Shown: positions 24,329 to 32,894 of the stretch, piece by piece
Layout of the letters: every line of letters begins with the position of its first letter
Numbering within the stretch: the stretch's first letter is position 1
NCBI RefSeq assembly: GCF_016863635.1
Contig: NZ_BOPG01000049.1
Span: forward strand, 124,001 to 188,000
From: Virgisporangium aurantiacum
GTDB taxonomy: Bacteria > Actinomycetota > Actinomycetes > Mycobacteriales > Micromonosporaceae
Direction: 5' to 3'
DNA: 64,000 bases
Notes under the pieces: generated by a model
What the model was told of the DNA's origin: nothing
Seen by the model: only the letters and a program-made list of their open reading frames with translations
Databases searched by the model: none
Made by a program: the position numbers and the translations under genes

Positions 24329-24958
24329 GTGAGTTGGTCCGACTACGCTCGCGCCGCACGGGAACTGGCCGAGTTGCGCCGGGTCGAAGACGCGGCAGCC
24401 GCCGACCGCGCGGCCGTCACCCGCACCGCCGCCGACGACCTCGACAATCTCACCCGCCACCTCGAGGCGCAGCGGGACCTGCTGCACAAGCTCGCCGGCA
24501 CGCTCAAGCTGCCCGAGCCCTGGATCGGCCGGGCCGACCGCAGTTCGGTCACCGACGTGGCGCAGGCGCTGCACCTGGCCGCCGACGCCGCGAACGCCGC
24601 CGACGTCGAGGCGCGCCGGGCCGAGCACATCGGCACCCGGCCCATCCTGCTGCCCGACGTCTCACCCACCACCCGCAACGTGATCATCTACAGCGTGTGG
24701 GCGGGGCTCGGCTGGCTGCTGCAGTGCGGGCTGATGACGTTCAGCTCGGAGACCGACTTCGGGGTGCTGGCCTGGTCGCTGTGCGGGCTGCCCGCGCTGG
24801 CGTTCTTCGCCGGTTACCTCACCGTGTCGACGCTGGGCCAGCCACGGGTCGGCGCGAGCCTGCCGAAGCAGGTCAGGCTGGGCGGCGTGATCTGCTTCGG
24901 CGGCATGACGCTGGCCTGGATCGCCCTGATCGCCGCGTTCTCGTTCCTTCGTGGATGA
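24329..24958 (+). CDS. Membrane protein with N-terminal coiled coil
   Basis: The product has 209 residues from GTG 24329; an upstream ATG at 24290 lies inside the terminator hairpin and is rejected. Residues 1-105 are Ala/Glu/Arg-rich and likely helical or coiled coil; residues about 125-205 contain three membrane segments. I do not recognise a named family. It stands alone between two terminators. Confidence 0.7.
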   Translation: MSWSDYARAARELAELRRVEDAAAADRAAVTRTAADDLDNLTRHLEAQRDLLHKLAGTLKLPEPWIGRADRSSVTDVAQALHLAADAANAADVEARRAEHIGTRPILLPDVSPTTRNVIIYSVWAGLGWLLQCGLMTFSSETDFGVLAWSLCGLPALAFFAGYLTVSTLGQPRVGASLPKQVRLGGVICFGGMTLAWIALIAAFSFLRG

Positions 24959-24965
24959 AAGCAAA

Positions 24966-24994
24966 GGCCGCGGCCCCCTCGGGGAGCCGCGGCC
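24966..24994. terminator. Bidirectional terminator
   Basis: Arms GGCCGCGGC/GCCGCGGCC with a short inner CCC/GGG stem and one mismatch. The hairpin lies between the convergent genes ending at 24958 (plus) and 25010 (minus) and can serve both. Confidence 0.8.
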
Positions 24995-25009
24995 GGTTGT
25001 CGCTCCGAA

Positions 25010-26020
25010 CTAGACCACCGACAGGTGGACGTGGTTCGTGTGGTCGCAGGACGGGCTGCCGCACTGACCGCCGTACGTCTTCCAGTTGCCGGTCGCGGTC
25101 TGCCAGATCTGCTTGAACCAGATGACGTACAGCACGCCCAGCGCGTCGGCGTTGCGGATGTAGTACGCCGCGAGGTTGTTGCCGTACGTCCGGGAGTCAC
25201 CGGCGGCGACGCCGCCGAAGCCACCCTTGTCGGCCGCCCAGTCGCAGGCGCGGCCGCGCGGGTGCTCACCGCCGTCTTCACCGGAGCGGTAACACGAGAC
25301 GTAGTGGTTGAACCCGGCCGCCTTCGTCTGGTTGTACGCGTGCAGCAGGCGCGGGGTGACACAACCGCCCGTGGTGGGGTCGTCGACGTTGCACGACTCC
25401 TTGGGCCACGAGCCGTCGGGGTTCCGCGGTGCCCGTTGGGCCTGTGGCGACGTGGCGCTGACGAAGCCGGCGCTGTTCTGGCCGCCGACCTGTGCCACCG
25501 CCTTCTCGGCGTCCTTCTTCCGCTTCTCCATCGTGGCGAGTTGCTGCTCCTGCACCGCGACCTCGGCATCGACCTGCTTCTTGGCCTCGGCCAGTTCGCG
25601 GTTGAGCTGGTTGAACTCGCGCAACTTCTTGTCGTTGCGCAGGGCCATCTCGTTGGCGGCCGCCGCCCGGTCGACGAAGTCGTCGGGCGAGGCGCTGGAC
25701 AGAATGGCCGCCGCGGTCGCCAGACCGTTGTTGCGGTAGGCCATCTGGACCAGGCCGGCGGTCGCCTCCTTCGTGGCGTCGATCCTCTTCTGCAGATCGG
25801 CGATCTTCACGGTGAGCTCGGCCTGCCGCGCGCGGGACCCTTCCAGCAGTGCCTTGGCTTCGACGAAGCCGCGGTTGGCCGCTTCGAGCTCGTCTTTGAG
25901 GGTCTTAGGCGTACCGGCGTCCTCACCGGGCTCGGCGGCGGCGGGGCTCGCGATGAACACCGCCAGGATCGCGGACATCACCGCGACCAGCCATCGCCGA
26001 CTGTGCCTGTCGGTCACCAT
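25010..26020 (-). CDS. Secreted coiled-coil protein with peptidase-like C-terminal domain
   Basis: The product has 336 residues from ATG 26020. A signal peptide (cleavage near SPAAAEPG) is followed by a long coiled coil (residues about 38-170) like that of NlpC/P60-type cell-wall hydrolases, then a C-terminal domain of the ARB-07466-like type (YRSGEDGGEHPRGRACDWAAD, GVLYVIWFKQIW, DHTNHVHLSVV) with His and Asp residues typical of the D-Ala-D-Ala peptidase-like fold. It probably acts in peptidoglycan remodelling outside the membrane; catalysis is not proven. Expression appears to be under the riboswitch just upstream, as for other actinobacterial wall hydrolases. Confidence 0.85.
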   Translation of the reverse strand: MVTDRHSRRWLVAVMSAILAVFIASPAAAEPGEDAGTPKTLKDELEAANRGFVEAKALLEGSRARQAELTVKIADLQKRIDATKEATAGLVQMAYRNNGLATAAAILSSASPDDFVDRAAAANEMALRNDKKLREFNQLNRELAEAKKQVDAEVAVQEQQLATMEKRKKDAEKAVAQVGGQNSAGFVSATSPQAQRAPRNPDGSWPKESCNVDDPTTGGCVTPRLLHAYNQTKAAGFNHYVSCYRSGEDGGEHPRGRACDWAADKGGFGGVAAGDSRTYGNNLAAYYIRNADALGVLYVIWFKQIWQTATGNWKTYGGQCGSPSCDHTNHVHLSVV

Positions 26021-26033
26021 GGGTGTGGAACTG

Positions 26034-26165
26034 TTCCTTCCGTCGGCCGCCGACCGGGTTAGCTGACGGGTTCGGGACGGAACAGTGGTGCCCCTACCGC
26101 TTTCGCGGATTCACCCCAAGGTGCGTGGGTCCCCGGCTCGCTCGGAAGCGATTAGGCGGCAGCCA
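26034..26165 (-). ncRNA. ydaO/yuaA-type c-di-AMP riboswitch
   Basis: On the minus strand this leader carries the conserved blocks of the ydaO class in order: CCGGGGACCCACG, TTGGGGTGAATC, GCGAAAGCGG TAGGGGCAC, then CGTCCCGAACCCGTCAGCT and the GACGGAAGGA 3' block. It ends about 14 bases before the start of the coiled-coil wall-hydrolase-like gene. In actinobacteria this riboswitch controls cell-wall hydrolase genes; binding of c-di-AMP turns expression off. Exact edges are approximate. Confidence 0.9.
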
Positions 26166-26315
26166 CCACCGGCACCGGGGGGCGCCGCCTGGCAGTAGCC
26201 GAGCGCCAGATTAGCCAACATCGCAACCCCGTCGCACCCCTGCCGTCCGACTACTACCGGTAGCCGACTCCACATGTACGCCGCGTGAGTGTTTTGCTTG
26301 TTTCCGGCCTTGTTC

Positions 26316-26334
26316 TAAGGTAAGCCTTACCTAT
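26316..26334 (+). promoter_or_regulatory. Iron box (IdeR/DmdR-type operator)
   Basis: TAAGGTAAGCCTTACCTAT matches the DtxR/IdeR consensus TWAGGTWAGSCTWACCTWA at 18 of 19 positions. It lies ten bases before the chosen start of the DUF2470 gene and would block its transcription when iron is plentiful. It overlaps an upstream in-frame ATG at 26333, which argues against that start. Confidence 0.9.
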
Positions 26335-26344
26335 GGAGGTGGAC

Positions 26345-27013
26345 ATGAACCAGCCCTCGCCCGCGGAGCGACTCCGATCGCTGCTCTGCTCCGCCTCCTC
26401 GCTGGACATCGTCGCGGCGAGCCGCCGGGTGTCGCTGCTCGACGGGCACGCCGTCGACGACGCGGGCAGGTTGACCATCGAGGTACCGGGCGACAGCGCC
26501 CTGGCGCTCGACCTGTCCGATGGCCCGTTGCCGGCGCTCATCGAGATCACCGACGTGTCGCCGGTTGCAATGCGTAATCGGATTCGCGCCCGGGTAACCC
26601 TCGCCGGCGGGCTGCGCCCGGCCGGTGGTACAACAACGATCTTCGATATGGCTGCCGCCGATCTCACCGAGCGCGGCGTCACGACGTACGTCGCGCCGGC
26701 CGAGTTCGCCGCTGCCGCACCCGACCTGCTCGCCAGCCGCGAGGCGGCGCTGCTCTGCCACCTCGTCGACGCGCACGCCGACCTGGTGAGCTGGCTCAGC
26801 CGGCTGGTGCCGGTCGAGCGGTTGCACGGGGTCACGCGCGTGTACCCGCTGCACCTCGACCGGTTCGGCATCGTGCTCCGGCTGGAGTTCCCCAGCCACG
26901 ACCGCGACGTGCGGCTGCCGTTCGGCCAGCCGTGCGTCGCCGTCGAGGACGCTCCCAGCCGCATGCTGGAACTGCTCGCCCGCGCCCGGGCCTGCCGGCG
27001 ACGCGTCCCATGA
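26345..27013 (+). CDS. DUF2470-type heme/iron-associated protein
   Basis: The product has 222 residues from ATG 26345 (GGAGGT upstream). The C-terminal half matches the DUF2470 domain found at the end of HugZ-like heme-utilisation proteins (LLCHLVDAHADLVSWLSRL, GVTRVYPLHLDRFGIVLRLEF, VRLPF). The N-terminal half resembles the split-barrel-like part of such proteins but is divergent. The iron box directly upstream supports a role in iron or heme handling. It is followed after 15 bases by the oxidase gene, so the two may be co-transcribed. Confidence 0.8.
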   Translation: MNQPSPAERLRSLLCSASSLDIVAASRRVSLLDGHAVDDAGRLTIEVPGDSALALDLSDGPLPALIEITDVSPVAMRNRIRARVTLAGGLRPAGGTTTIFDMAAADLTERGVTTYVAPAEFAAAAPDLLASREAALLCHLVDAHADLVSWLSRLVPVERLHGVTRVYPLHLDRFGIVLRLEFPSHDRDVRLPFGQPCVAVEDAPSRMLELLARARACRRRVP

Positions 27014-27028
27014 GCCAAGCTGTTGCGC

Positions 27029-28114
27029 ATGGTCGATCAACCACTGTGTCTTGACGACTTCGAAGCGCTGGCCCGGGCGAAGATCCGCCAGGACTACTGG
27101 GACTACATCGCCGGCGGCGCCGGTGCCGAACGGGCCCTCGCGGCGAACCGGGCGGCGTTCGCGCGCATCGCGCTGCGTCCCCGCGTTCTGGTCGACGTCT
27201 CCGCCTGCACCGCCGCGACCACGCTGCTCGGCCACGAGCTGGCGAGCCCCGTGGTCGTCGCGCCCACGGCCTATCACCGGATGTCGCATCCGGAGGGCGA
27301 GCTGGCCACGGCCCGGGGCGCGGCCGACGCCGGTGCCCTGTACATCCCGAGCATCTTCTCGAACTATCCGCTGGAAGACGTCGCGGCCGCGGGTGGTGCG
27401 GCGCCGCGTTGGCAGCAGCTGTACTGGCTGCACGACCGGGAGGCCTTCGGCGCCGTCGTCGACCGGGCCACCGCCGCCGGCTACTCGGCGCTGGTGCTCA
27501 CCGTCGACGCACCGGTGATCGGGCTGCGCCTGCGCGACGCGCGCAACGCGCTGACGCTCGACGCCGACACCCTGCCGGCCAACCTGTTCGCCGCGCAGGA
27601 CCTGCTGACCACCCGCTCCGAGGGCAGTTCGGCGGTGGCCACGCAGTCGTTGCAGGCCTTCGACGCGTCGATCACCTGGGACGACCTGGCCTGGCTCCGC
27701 GACCGGTCGCCGCTGCCGCTGGTGCTCAAGGGCATCGCCACCGCCGAGGACGCGCGGCTGGCCGTCGAGCACGGGGTGGCGGCGATCGTGGTGTCGAACC
27801 ACGGCGGGCGCCAGCTCGACAACCCGATCGGAACGCTCGACATCCTGCCCGAGGTGGTCGAGGCGGTCGCCGGCCGGTGCCCGGTGCTGTTCGACGGCGG
27901 GGTGCGCACCGGTCACGACGTCGCGGTCGCGTTGGCGCTGGGCGCCGACGCGGTGCTCGTCGGGCGGCCGGCGCTGTGGGGTCTCGCGGTCGGCGGGGCG
28001 GCCGGTGTCACCCAGGTGCTGCGGCTGCTGCAGACCGAACTGGAACGGGTGATGGCGCTGATCGGACGGCCGACGGTCGAATCGATCGACGCGTCGGCCG
28101 TCCGCCGGGCATGA
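27029..28114 (+). CDS. FMN-dependent alpha-hydroxyacid oxidase
   Basis: The product has 361 residues from ATG 27029. It is a glycolate/lactate oxidase-type TIM barrel: DYIAGGAGAE near the N-terminus, PTAYHRMSHPEGE, LTVDAPVIGLRLRD, LKGIATAEDA, and the catalytic His-Arg block VVSNHGGRQLDNP followed by FDGGVRTGHDV. Such enzymes oxidise 2-hydroxy acids to keto acids with FMN. The substrate is not evident. It follows the iron-regulated DUF2470 gene closely and is convergent with egtD, four bases away. Confidence 0.92.
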   Translation: MVDQPLCLDDFEALARAKIRQDYWDYIAGGAGAERALAANRAAFARIALRPRVLVDVSACTAATTLLGHELASPVVVAPTAYHRMSHPEGELATARGAADAGALYIPSIFSNYPLEDVAAAGGAAPRWQQLYWLHDREAFGAVVDRATAAGYSALVLTVDAPVIGLRLRDARNALTLDADTLPANLFAAQDLLTTRSEGSSAVATQSLQAFDASITWDDLAWLRDRSPLPLVLKGIATAEDARLAVEHGVAAIVVSNHGGRQLDNPIGTLDILPEVVEAVAGRCPVLFDGGVRTGHDVAVALALGADAVLVGRPALWGLAVGGAAGVTQVLRLLQTELERVMALIGRPTVESIDASAVRRA

Positions 28115-28118
28115 CCGC

Positions 28119-29090
28119 TCAGCCGGCCTGGGCCAGCGTCACCAGGAACCGGCCGTAGCTGTCGGTCCACCGGTGGGTGGTGGTGAAGCCGGCGGCAGCC
28201 AGTTCCGCCTTCACGCCGTCGGGGTGGAACTTGGCCGAGATCTCGGTGCGCAGCTCCTCGCCGTCGGCGAAGTCGACGGTGAGGTCCAGGGCCCGCACCG
28301 TCACCCGGTACGGGCGTGACGCGCGCAGCCGCATCTCGATCCACTCGTGCCGCGCGTCCCAGACCGCCACATGCTGGAACCCGTCGGGATCGAAGTCGGC
28401 ACCGAGTTCGCGGTTGATGACGCGCAGCACGTTGCGGTTGAAATCGGCGGTGACGCCGGCGGCGTCGTCGTACGCGGGCACCAGGACGTGCGGCGACTTC
28501 ACCAGATCGGTGCCGACGAGGAGCCACTCACCCGGGTCGAGTTCGGCCCGCACCTCGTGCAGGAACGCGGCCCGCTCGGCGGGCACCAGATTGCCGATGG
28601 TGCCGCCGAGGAACGCGACCAGTCGCTTTCCGCCGGCGGGCAGGGCCGACAGGTGCCGGGTGAAGTCGCCGACGACGCCGCGCACGCTGATGCCCGGATA
28701 GGCGGTCGCAATGTCCACTGTGGACTGTTCCAGCGCGCTCGCCGACACGTCGAGCGGCACGAACGCGCCCAGTTCCCCGATGCGGCTCAGCGCGTCGAGC
28801 AGCAGCCGGGTCTTGTCGGACGAGCCGGAACCCAGTTCCACCAACGTCTTCGCCCGCGTGACCGCGGCGATCTCGGTGGCCCGCTCGGTGAGGATGGCCC
28901 GCTCGGCACGGGTCGGGTAGTACTCCGGCAGGCGGGTGATCTCCTCGAAGAGTTCGCTGCCGCGGGCGTCGTAGAACCAGCGCGGTGGCAGCACCTTCGG
29001 GCTGCCGGTGAGCCCGGTGCGCACGTCGTCGCGCAGGGCCCGGGTGATGTCGTCGTCGGAAATGAGATACAGCAGGGTCTCGGCTGTCAT
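28119..29090 (-). CDS. egtD: L-histidine N-alpha-methyltransferase EgtD
   Basis: The product has 323 residues, the usual length. EgtD trimethylates histidine to hercynine with SAM, the first committed step of ergothioneine synthesis. Visible features are YDARGSELFEEITRLPEYYPTR-type N-terminus, the SAM loop VELGSGSSDKTRLLL, LGGTIGN and VGTDLVKS. It is last of the operon and overlaps egtC by four bases. Confidence 0.96.
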   Translation of the reverse strand: MTAETLLYLISDDDITRALRDDVRTGLTGSPKVLPPRWFYDARGSELFEEITRLPEYYPTRAERAILTERATEIAAVTRAKTLVELGSGSSDKTRLLLDALSRIGELGAFVPLDVSASALEQSTVDIATAYPGISVRGVVGDFTRHLSALPAGGKRLVAFLGGTIGNLVPAERAAFLHEVRAELDPGEWLLVGTDLVKSPHVLVPAYDDAAGVTADFNRNVLRVINRELGADFDPDGFQHVAVWDARHEWIEMRLRASRPYRVTVRALDLTVDFADGEELRTEISAKFHPDGVKAELAAAGFTTTHRWTDSYGRFLVTLAQAG

Positions 29091-29845
29091 CGGATTCCTT
29101 CGGTCAGTGGACGTATGTCGACGTCGCCGGCGGTCGCGGTGACCACGTGCCGGTCGGGCACGGGTTGCCAGGCGGGGTCGTCGTCGAGCGGTTCGGAGCT
29201 GATCAGGGTGCTCGTGCCGGGAACGAGCCGCACCGAGAGCGAGTGCCACCAGGCGGTGGCCACCGCGGTACGGCCGTCGGTGAGCAGCAGGTTGAGGCGA
29301 GACGCGGGAGCGGCGTCGATGACGGCCGTCGCGGTGTCCACAATGGACTTCTCCGGGTCGGCACCCGACCGGAGCCGGTGCCGTACCAGCGCCCACAGGA
29401 ATGCCGCGTCTGTGGGCGCGTCCAATGTCATCAGGTCGCGGACCGGAAGCGTCGCCGCGAGCCCGGCCACCGAATCCGGCCAGCCCGCGACGACGCCGTT
29501 GTGGCTGAACAGCCACGGGCCCTCGGCGAACGGCGCGGCGGCCGTTTCCGTGACGGGCATGCCGACGGTGGCGTTGCGCACCCCGGCGAGCACCGCACCG
29601 GCGGACGTGGCCGCGGCGAGCGGCGGCAGCGCCGCGTCCGTCCAGATAGGACAGTCGCGGCGGTACCGGATCGGGGTGGCGGCGCCGGGCGGATACCACC
29701 CGACGCCGAACCCGTCTGCGTTGACGCTGCCGCCGCCGCGCATGTCCCTCGGCGCCCAACTCTGCCGCAGCAGCGAGTGGGGCGGATCGAGGAGCAGCGC
29801 GGCGAGCGGCACCGTCGGCCCGAGATAGGCCAGGTGCCGGCACAT
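29087..29845 (-). CDS. egtC: Gamma-glutamyl hercynylcysteine sulfoxide hydrolase EgtC
   Basis: The product has 252 residues. It is a class II glutamine amidotransferase-like hydrolase with the N-terminal nucleophile at Cys2 (MCRHLAYLG) and SHNGVVAG. It removes the gamma-glutamyl group from the sulfoxide intermediate. It sits between egtB (three-base gap) and egtD (four-base overlap). Confidence 0.95.
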   Translation of the reverse strand: MCRHLAYLGPTVPLAALLLDPPHSLLRQSWAPRDMRGGGSVNADGFGVGWYPPGAATPIRYRRDCPIWTDAALPPLAAATSAGAVLAGVRNATVGMPVTETAAAPFAEGPWLFSHNGVVAGWPDSVAGLAATLPVRDLMTLDAPTDAAFLWALVRHRLRSGADPEKSIVDTATAVIDAAPASRLNLLLTDGRTAVATAWWHSLSVRLVPGTSTLISSEPLDDDPAWQPVPDRHVVTATAGDVDIRPLTEGIR

Positions 29846-29848
29846 CGG

Positions 29849-31153
29849 TCAGCTGGCTCCCATGTCTCTGGCGCAGCGGAAGCCGCTGAAGATCTGGCGC
29901 CGGATCGGGTAGTCCCAGTTGCGGAACGTGCCGCGGCAGGCCGCCACGTCGGTTCCGAACGAGCCACCGCGCAGGATCTTGTATCCGGGCCGGAAGAAGA
30001 CCTCGGAGTACTCCCGGTACGGGAACGCGGTGAAACCGGGATAGCCGTGGAAGCCGGTGTCGCACCACTCCCACACGTCGCCGATCAACTGGTGCACGCC
30101 GAGCGGCGACGCGCCCTTCGGGTACGCACCGACCGGTGCCGGTGACAGGTGGCGCTGCCCGAGGTTGGCCCGCTCGGGCGTCCAGTCGTCGTCGCCCCAG
30201 GGGTTTCGCCGGCTGTGCCCCGTTGCCGGGTCGAACCTGGCTGCCTTCTCCCACTCGGCCTCGGTGGGCAGGCGTTTGCCCGCCCAGCGCGCGTATGCCT
30301 GCGCCTCGTGGAAGCAGACGTGCACCACCGGCTCGTCGGGGCGCACCGGTTCGGTGACGCCGAACCGGGTGTACGTCCCGTCGCCGTTCCAGTGCATCGG
30401 CCCGCCGAGCCCGGCTTCCTTGCGGTGTTTCCAGCCCTCGACGGTCCACCAGCGTTCGTCGTCGTAGCCGCCGGCGTCGACGAACGCCTGATACTCCGCG
30501 TTCGTGACCGGTGCCGCGTCGATGAAGTACGGCGGCAGGTGCACCTCGTGCGCCGGGCGTTCGTTGTCGAGCGCCCACGGGTCGGCCGACGTGCCCATGG
30601 TGAACGGGCCGCCGGCGACCAGCACCTCACCACGCACCGCAGTGCCGGACTCCGGCGGCGGCTCCGGTGGCGGCTGTGCGCCGAGCACCGCCGGACCGCG
30701 CCGGAGCTGGTGCGTGGCGAGCATCGTTTCGGCGTGCTGCTGCTCGTGCTGCACGATCATGCCGAACGCGAAGCCGCCCTCGGTGAGCCGCCGGCCTTCC
30801 AGCGCGACCGTGTCGACCAGGTCGAGCACCTTCGAACGCACCTGACCGATGTAGCGGCGCGCCTCGGCCGGGCCGAGCAACGGCAGGGCCGGCCGGTTGA
30901 CCCGGGCGTGTTTGAACGCGTCGTACAACTCGTCGATGTCGGACCGCACCGGCTCGCGACCACCCACGTCGCGGACCAGCCACAGCTCCTCCTGGTTGCC
31001 GACGTGGGCCAGGTCCCACACCAGCGGCGACATCAACGGCGAGTGCTGGCGCACCAGGTCGCCGTCGTCGACGACATCGGTGAGGTACGTGGTGCGCTCA
31101 CGGCTGCGGATCAACTCGGCGGCGACGCGCGAGCGCAGTTTCTCGATCGTCAT
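29849..31153 (-). CDS. egtB: Hercynine oxygenase (sulfoxide synthase) EgtB
   Basis: The product has 434 residues. A DinB-like N-terminal domain is followed by a formylglycine-generating-enzyme-like domain (FTMGTS, LPTEAEWEKAARF, GDVWEWC, LRGGSFGT, FRCARD). His50 in DLAH and His136/His140 in HEQQH correspond to the iron ligands known for mycobacterial EgtB. The enzyme joins gamma-glutamylcysteine to hercynine using oxygen. ATG 31153 overlaps egtA by four bases. Confidence 0.96.
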   Translation of the reverse strand: MTIEKLRSRVAAELIRSRERTTYLTDVVDDGDLVRQHSPLMSPLVWDLAHVGNQEELWLVRDVGGREPVRSDIDELYDAFKHARVNRPALPLLGPAEARRYIGQVRSKVLDLVDTVALEGRRLTEGGFAFGMIVQHEQQHAETMLATHQLRRGPAVLGAQPPPEPPPESGTAVRGEVLVAGGPFTMGTSADPWALDNERPAHEVHLPPYFIDAAPVTNAEYQAFVDAGGYDDERWWTVEGWKHRKEAGLGGPMHWNGDGTYTRFGVTEPVRPDEPVVHVCFHEAQAYARWAGKRLPTEAEWEKAARFDPATGHSRRNPWGDDDWTPERANLGQRHLSPAPVGAYPKGASPLGVHQLIGDVWEWCDTGFHGYPGFTAFPYREYSEVFFRPGYKILRGGSFGTDVAACRGTFRNWDYPIRRQIFSGFRCARDMGAS

Positions 31154-32343
31154 TCCGTTCCCCTGATCTCGTCGAGGCGTCGCCGGATGAGGTCGCCGGC
31201 GAGTGCTGGCGCGTCGGCCGGCAGGTTCTCCAGCGCGAGCGCGAGCAGGTCGCGTGCCGCGGCGGCGATCGCGGGGTCGGCCGTGCCGCTGCGGGCGGCG
31301 ACCTCCCACCGGTCGATCGCCGGCGCCGCGCGTCGCTCGGCCTCGGCGATGATCTCGGAACTGTTCAGCAGGGACGTGAGAGCGGTGACCGGAGCGATCC
31401 ACTCGCCCGGGGGCTGCGTGTCGAGGTAGCGCACCTCCAGGTACCCGCGCGGGCGCACCGGCGGGAACAGCGTGGTGAGGTGGTACGACAGGTCGTCGTG
31501 CGTCGGCCGGGTGGGGAGCGCCCCGTTGATCCAGTCGGCGAACGTGGTTTCCGGCGGTGCCTGCCAGCAGTCGCCGTTGCGCCGTACGCACAGCAGCGGG
31601 GCGGTCATCGCATAACGCACCCAGGCGCCGACGGGATCGTGCTCGTCGTAGGCCGGTGCCGTGCGGCGCGGGTCGAGCCGGAGCCAGGCCCGCATGCGTG
31701 CCGACGCCCATCCGGTGTCGCGGCCGGCGTTCCGGTGCGAGTTGGCGAACGCCGCCAGCAACGCCGGGCCGAGCGCGTGCAGGGCCCGCCACCGTTCGTC
31801 GGGATTCGACCCGGCGTCGACACAGATCTGCAGGCCGGCCGTGCTGCGCATCATGACGTCGCCGTACGGCCGGTACGGCTGGAAGGCGTGCGTCATCGCC
31901 GCGTAGCGCGGGGTCTGTACCACGGGTGCCGGTGGCCGGTGCGGATCGATGCCGTTCGGGCCGAGTACCAGGCCTTGCCTGGCGAGGAGCCCTTCCAGAG
32001 CGGCGATGTCGCCTTCGACCCGTTCGTACAACTGGGCCAGGGACGCCGCTGGCGGGGTGGAGATCTCCACCTGACCGCCGGGCTCGACGGTGACTGGACT
32101 GCCGCCGGGAAGTGGCGACATCGGGCTGGTCGGATCAATGCTGTGTGGAGCGTGCGGGCCGAGTGCGGCCCGGAGTGCGGAGATGTCGAGGGGCCGGGTG
32201 GGGTCGTCGCCGTGATGGACGGTCCACTCCAGTTCGACGCCGGTGCGGGCCGGTGGCCCCGTCTTGAAACAGACCCGGGCTATGTAGCCCTCGGCCTCCG
32301 CCACCGAGTGAACGACGGCGGTGCCGTCGACAGTGATGGTCAT
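31150..32343 (-). CDS. egtA: Glutamate-cysteine ligase EgtA
   Basis: The product has 397 residues from ATG 32343 (GGAGGGATTG upstream); a longer start at 32373 is not needed. It is a GCS2-like enzyme supplying gamma-glutamylcysteine to EgtB (GVELEWTV, GGQVEISTPP, RSTAGLQICVDAG, PRGYLEVRYLDTQPP). First gene of the four-gene operon. Confidence 0.95.
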   Translation of the reverse strand: MTITVDGTAVVHSVAEAEGYIARVCFKTGPPARTGVELEWTVHHGDDPTRPLDISALRAALGPHAPHSIDPTSPMSPLPGGSPVTVEPGGQVEISTPPAASLAQLYERVEGDIAALEGLLARQGLVLGPNGIDPHRPPAPVVQTPRYAAMTHAFQPYRPYGDVMMRSTAGLQICVDAGSNPDERWRALHALGPALLAAFANSHRNAGRDTGWASARMRAWLRLDPRRTAPAYDEHDPVGAWVRYAMTAPLLCVRRNGDCWQAPPETTFADWINGALPTRPTHDDLSYHLTTLFPPVRPRGYLEVRYLDTQPPGEWIAPVTALTSLLNSSEIIAEAERRAAPAIDRWEVAARSGTADPAIAAAARDLLALALENLPADAPALAGDLIRRRLDEIRGTE

Positions 32344-32483
32344 CAATCCCTCCTGGGAGAGTCGGTCTTGCATTCGACCGTACCCAGGGGGAGTGACACT
32401 TCCACTGGAACGGGAGTTGGCCTTGGCACAAACTCCCTGATGAGATGACCGGTGGCTGGGGGGAATGTCGGTTTTTCCGGTGA

Positions 32484-32696
32484 TTACCGGCGGTCAAGAT
32501 CGCCGTTCTTGACGCCTTCGATGAACGTGCGCCACGCGGTGGCGTCGAACGCCAGTTCCGGGCTGAGCGGATCCTTCGAGTCACGCACCCGGATCTCCTC
32601 CGGCGTGCTGCTCGCACTGACCGTGGCCACCTCGACGCACGCGTTGGTCCCGCATCGCGTACTTCGCTGCCACGCCACTTGGCGTTTTTCGCACAT
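32484..32696 (-). CDS. DUF397 protein A
   Basis: The product has 70 residues from ATG 32696 with GGGAGG upstream; an upstream in-frame ATG at 32798 is not needed. It has the DUF397 pattern W.RSTRCGTNACVEVA, IRVRDSKDP, LAFDATAWRTFIEGVK. DUF397 proteins are small partners encoded beside XRE/DUF5753 regulators and are thought to act in toxin-antitoxin-like or developmental circuits. Two copies and one regulator are present here. Confidence 0.88.
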   Translation of the reverse strand: MCEKRQVAWQRSTRCGTNACVEVATVSASSTPEEIRVRDSKDPLSPELAFDATAWRTFIEGVKNGDLDRR

Positions 32697-32826
32697 CGTT
32701 GCCTCCCGATCGAAGTCGTTCGAACACACTATGCGATCGGGAAGCGGGCAGAAACGCCGTTCGAACCCTTCGTGGCGATTTGCCGGAAAGACGTTCATTG
32801 GCGTGCGACATGAACAAGCACGTGAA

Positions 32827-32889
32827 CTTGCGAGGGCGCGCCGAGCCGTCTCTAGATGTCACCGGACGTCTAGGCGGCGCCCTCGCAAG
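32827..32889 (-). terminator. Long two-tier hairpin after DUF397 B
   Basis: Perfect 13-bp outer arms CTTGCGAGGGCGC (32827-32839) and GCGCCCTCGCAAG (32877-32889) enclose an inner 9-bp stem CTAGATGTC/GACGTCTAG with a four-base loop (one G-U pair as RNA). It starts six bases past the stop of DUF397 B on the minus strand, so a terminator or mRNA-end structure is likely. No T run follows. Confidence 0.7.
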
Positions 32890-32894
32890 GTCGA

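Noticed and set aside
26333..26344. ATG 26333 as start of the DUF2470 gene
   Set aside because: It lies within the iron box and lacks a ribosome-binding site; ATG 26345 has GGAGGT upstream.
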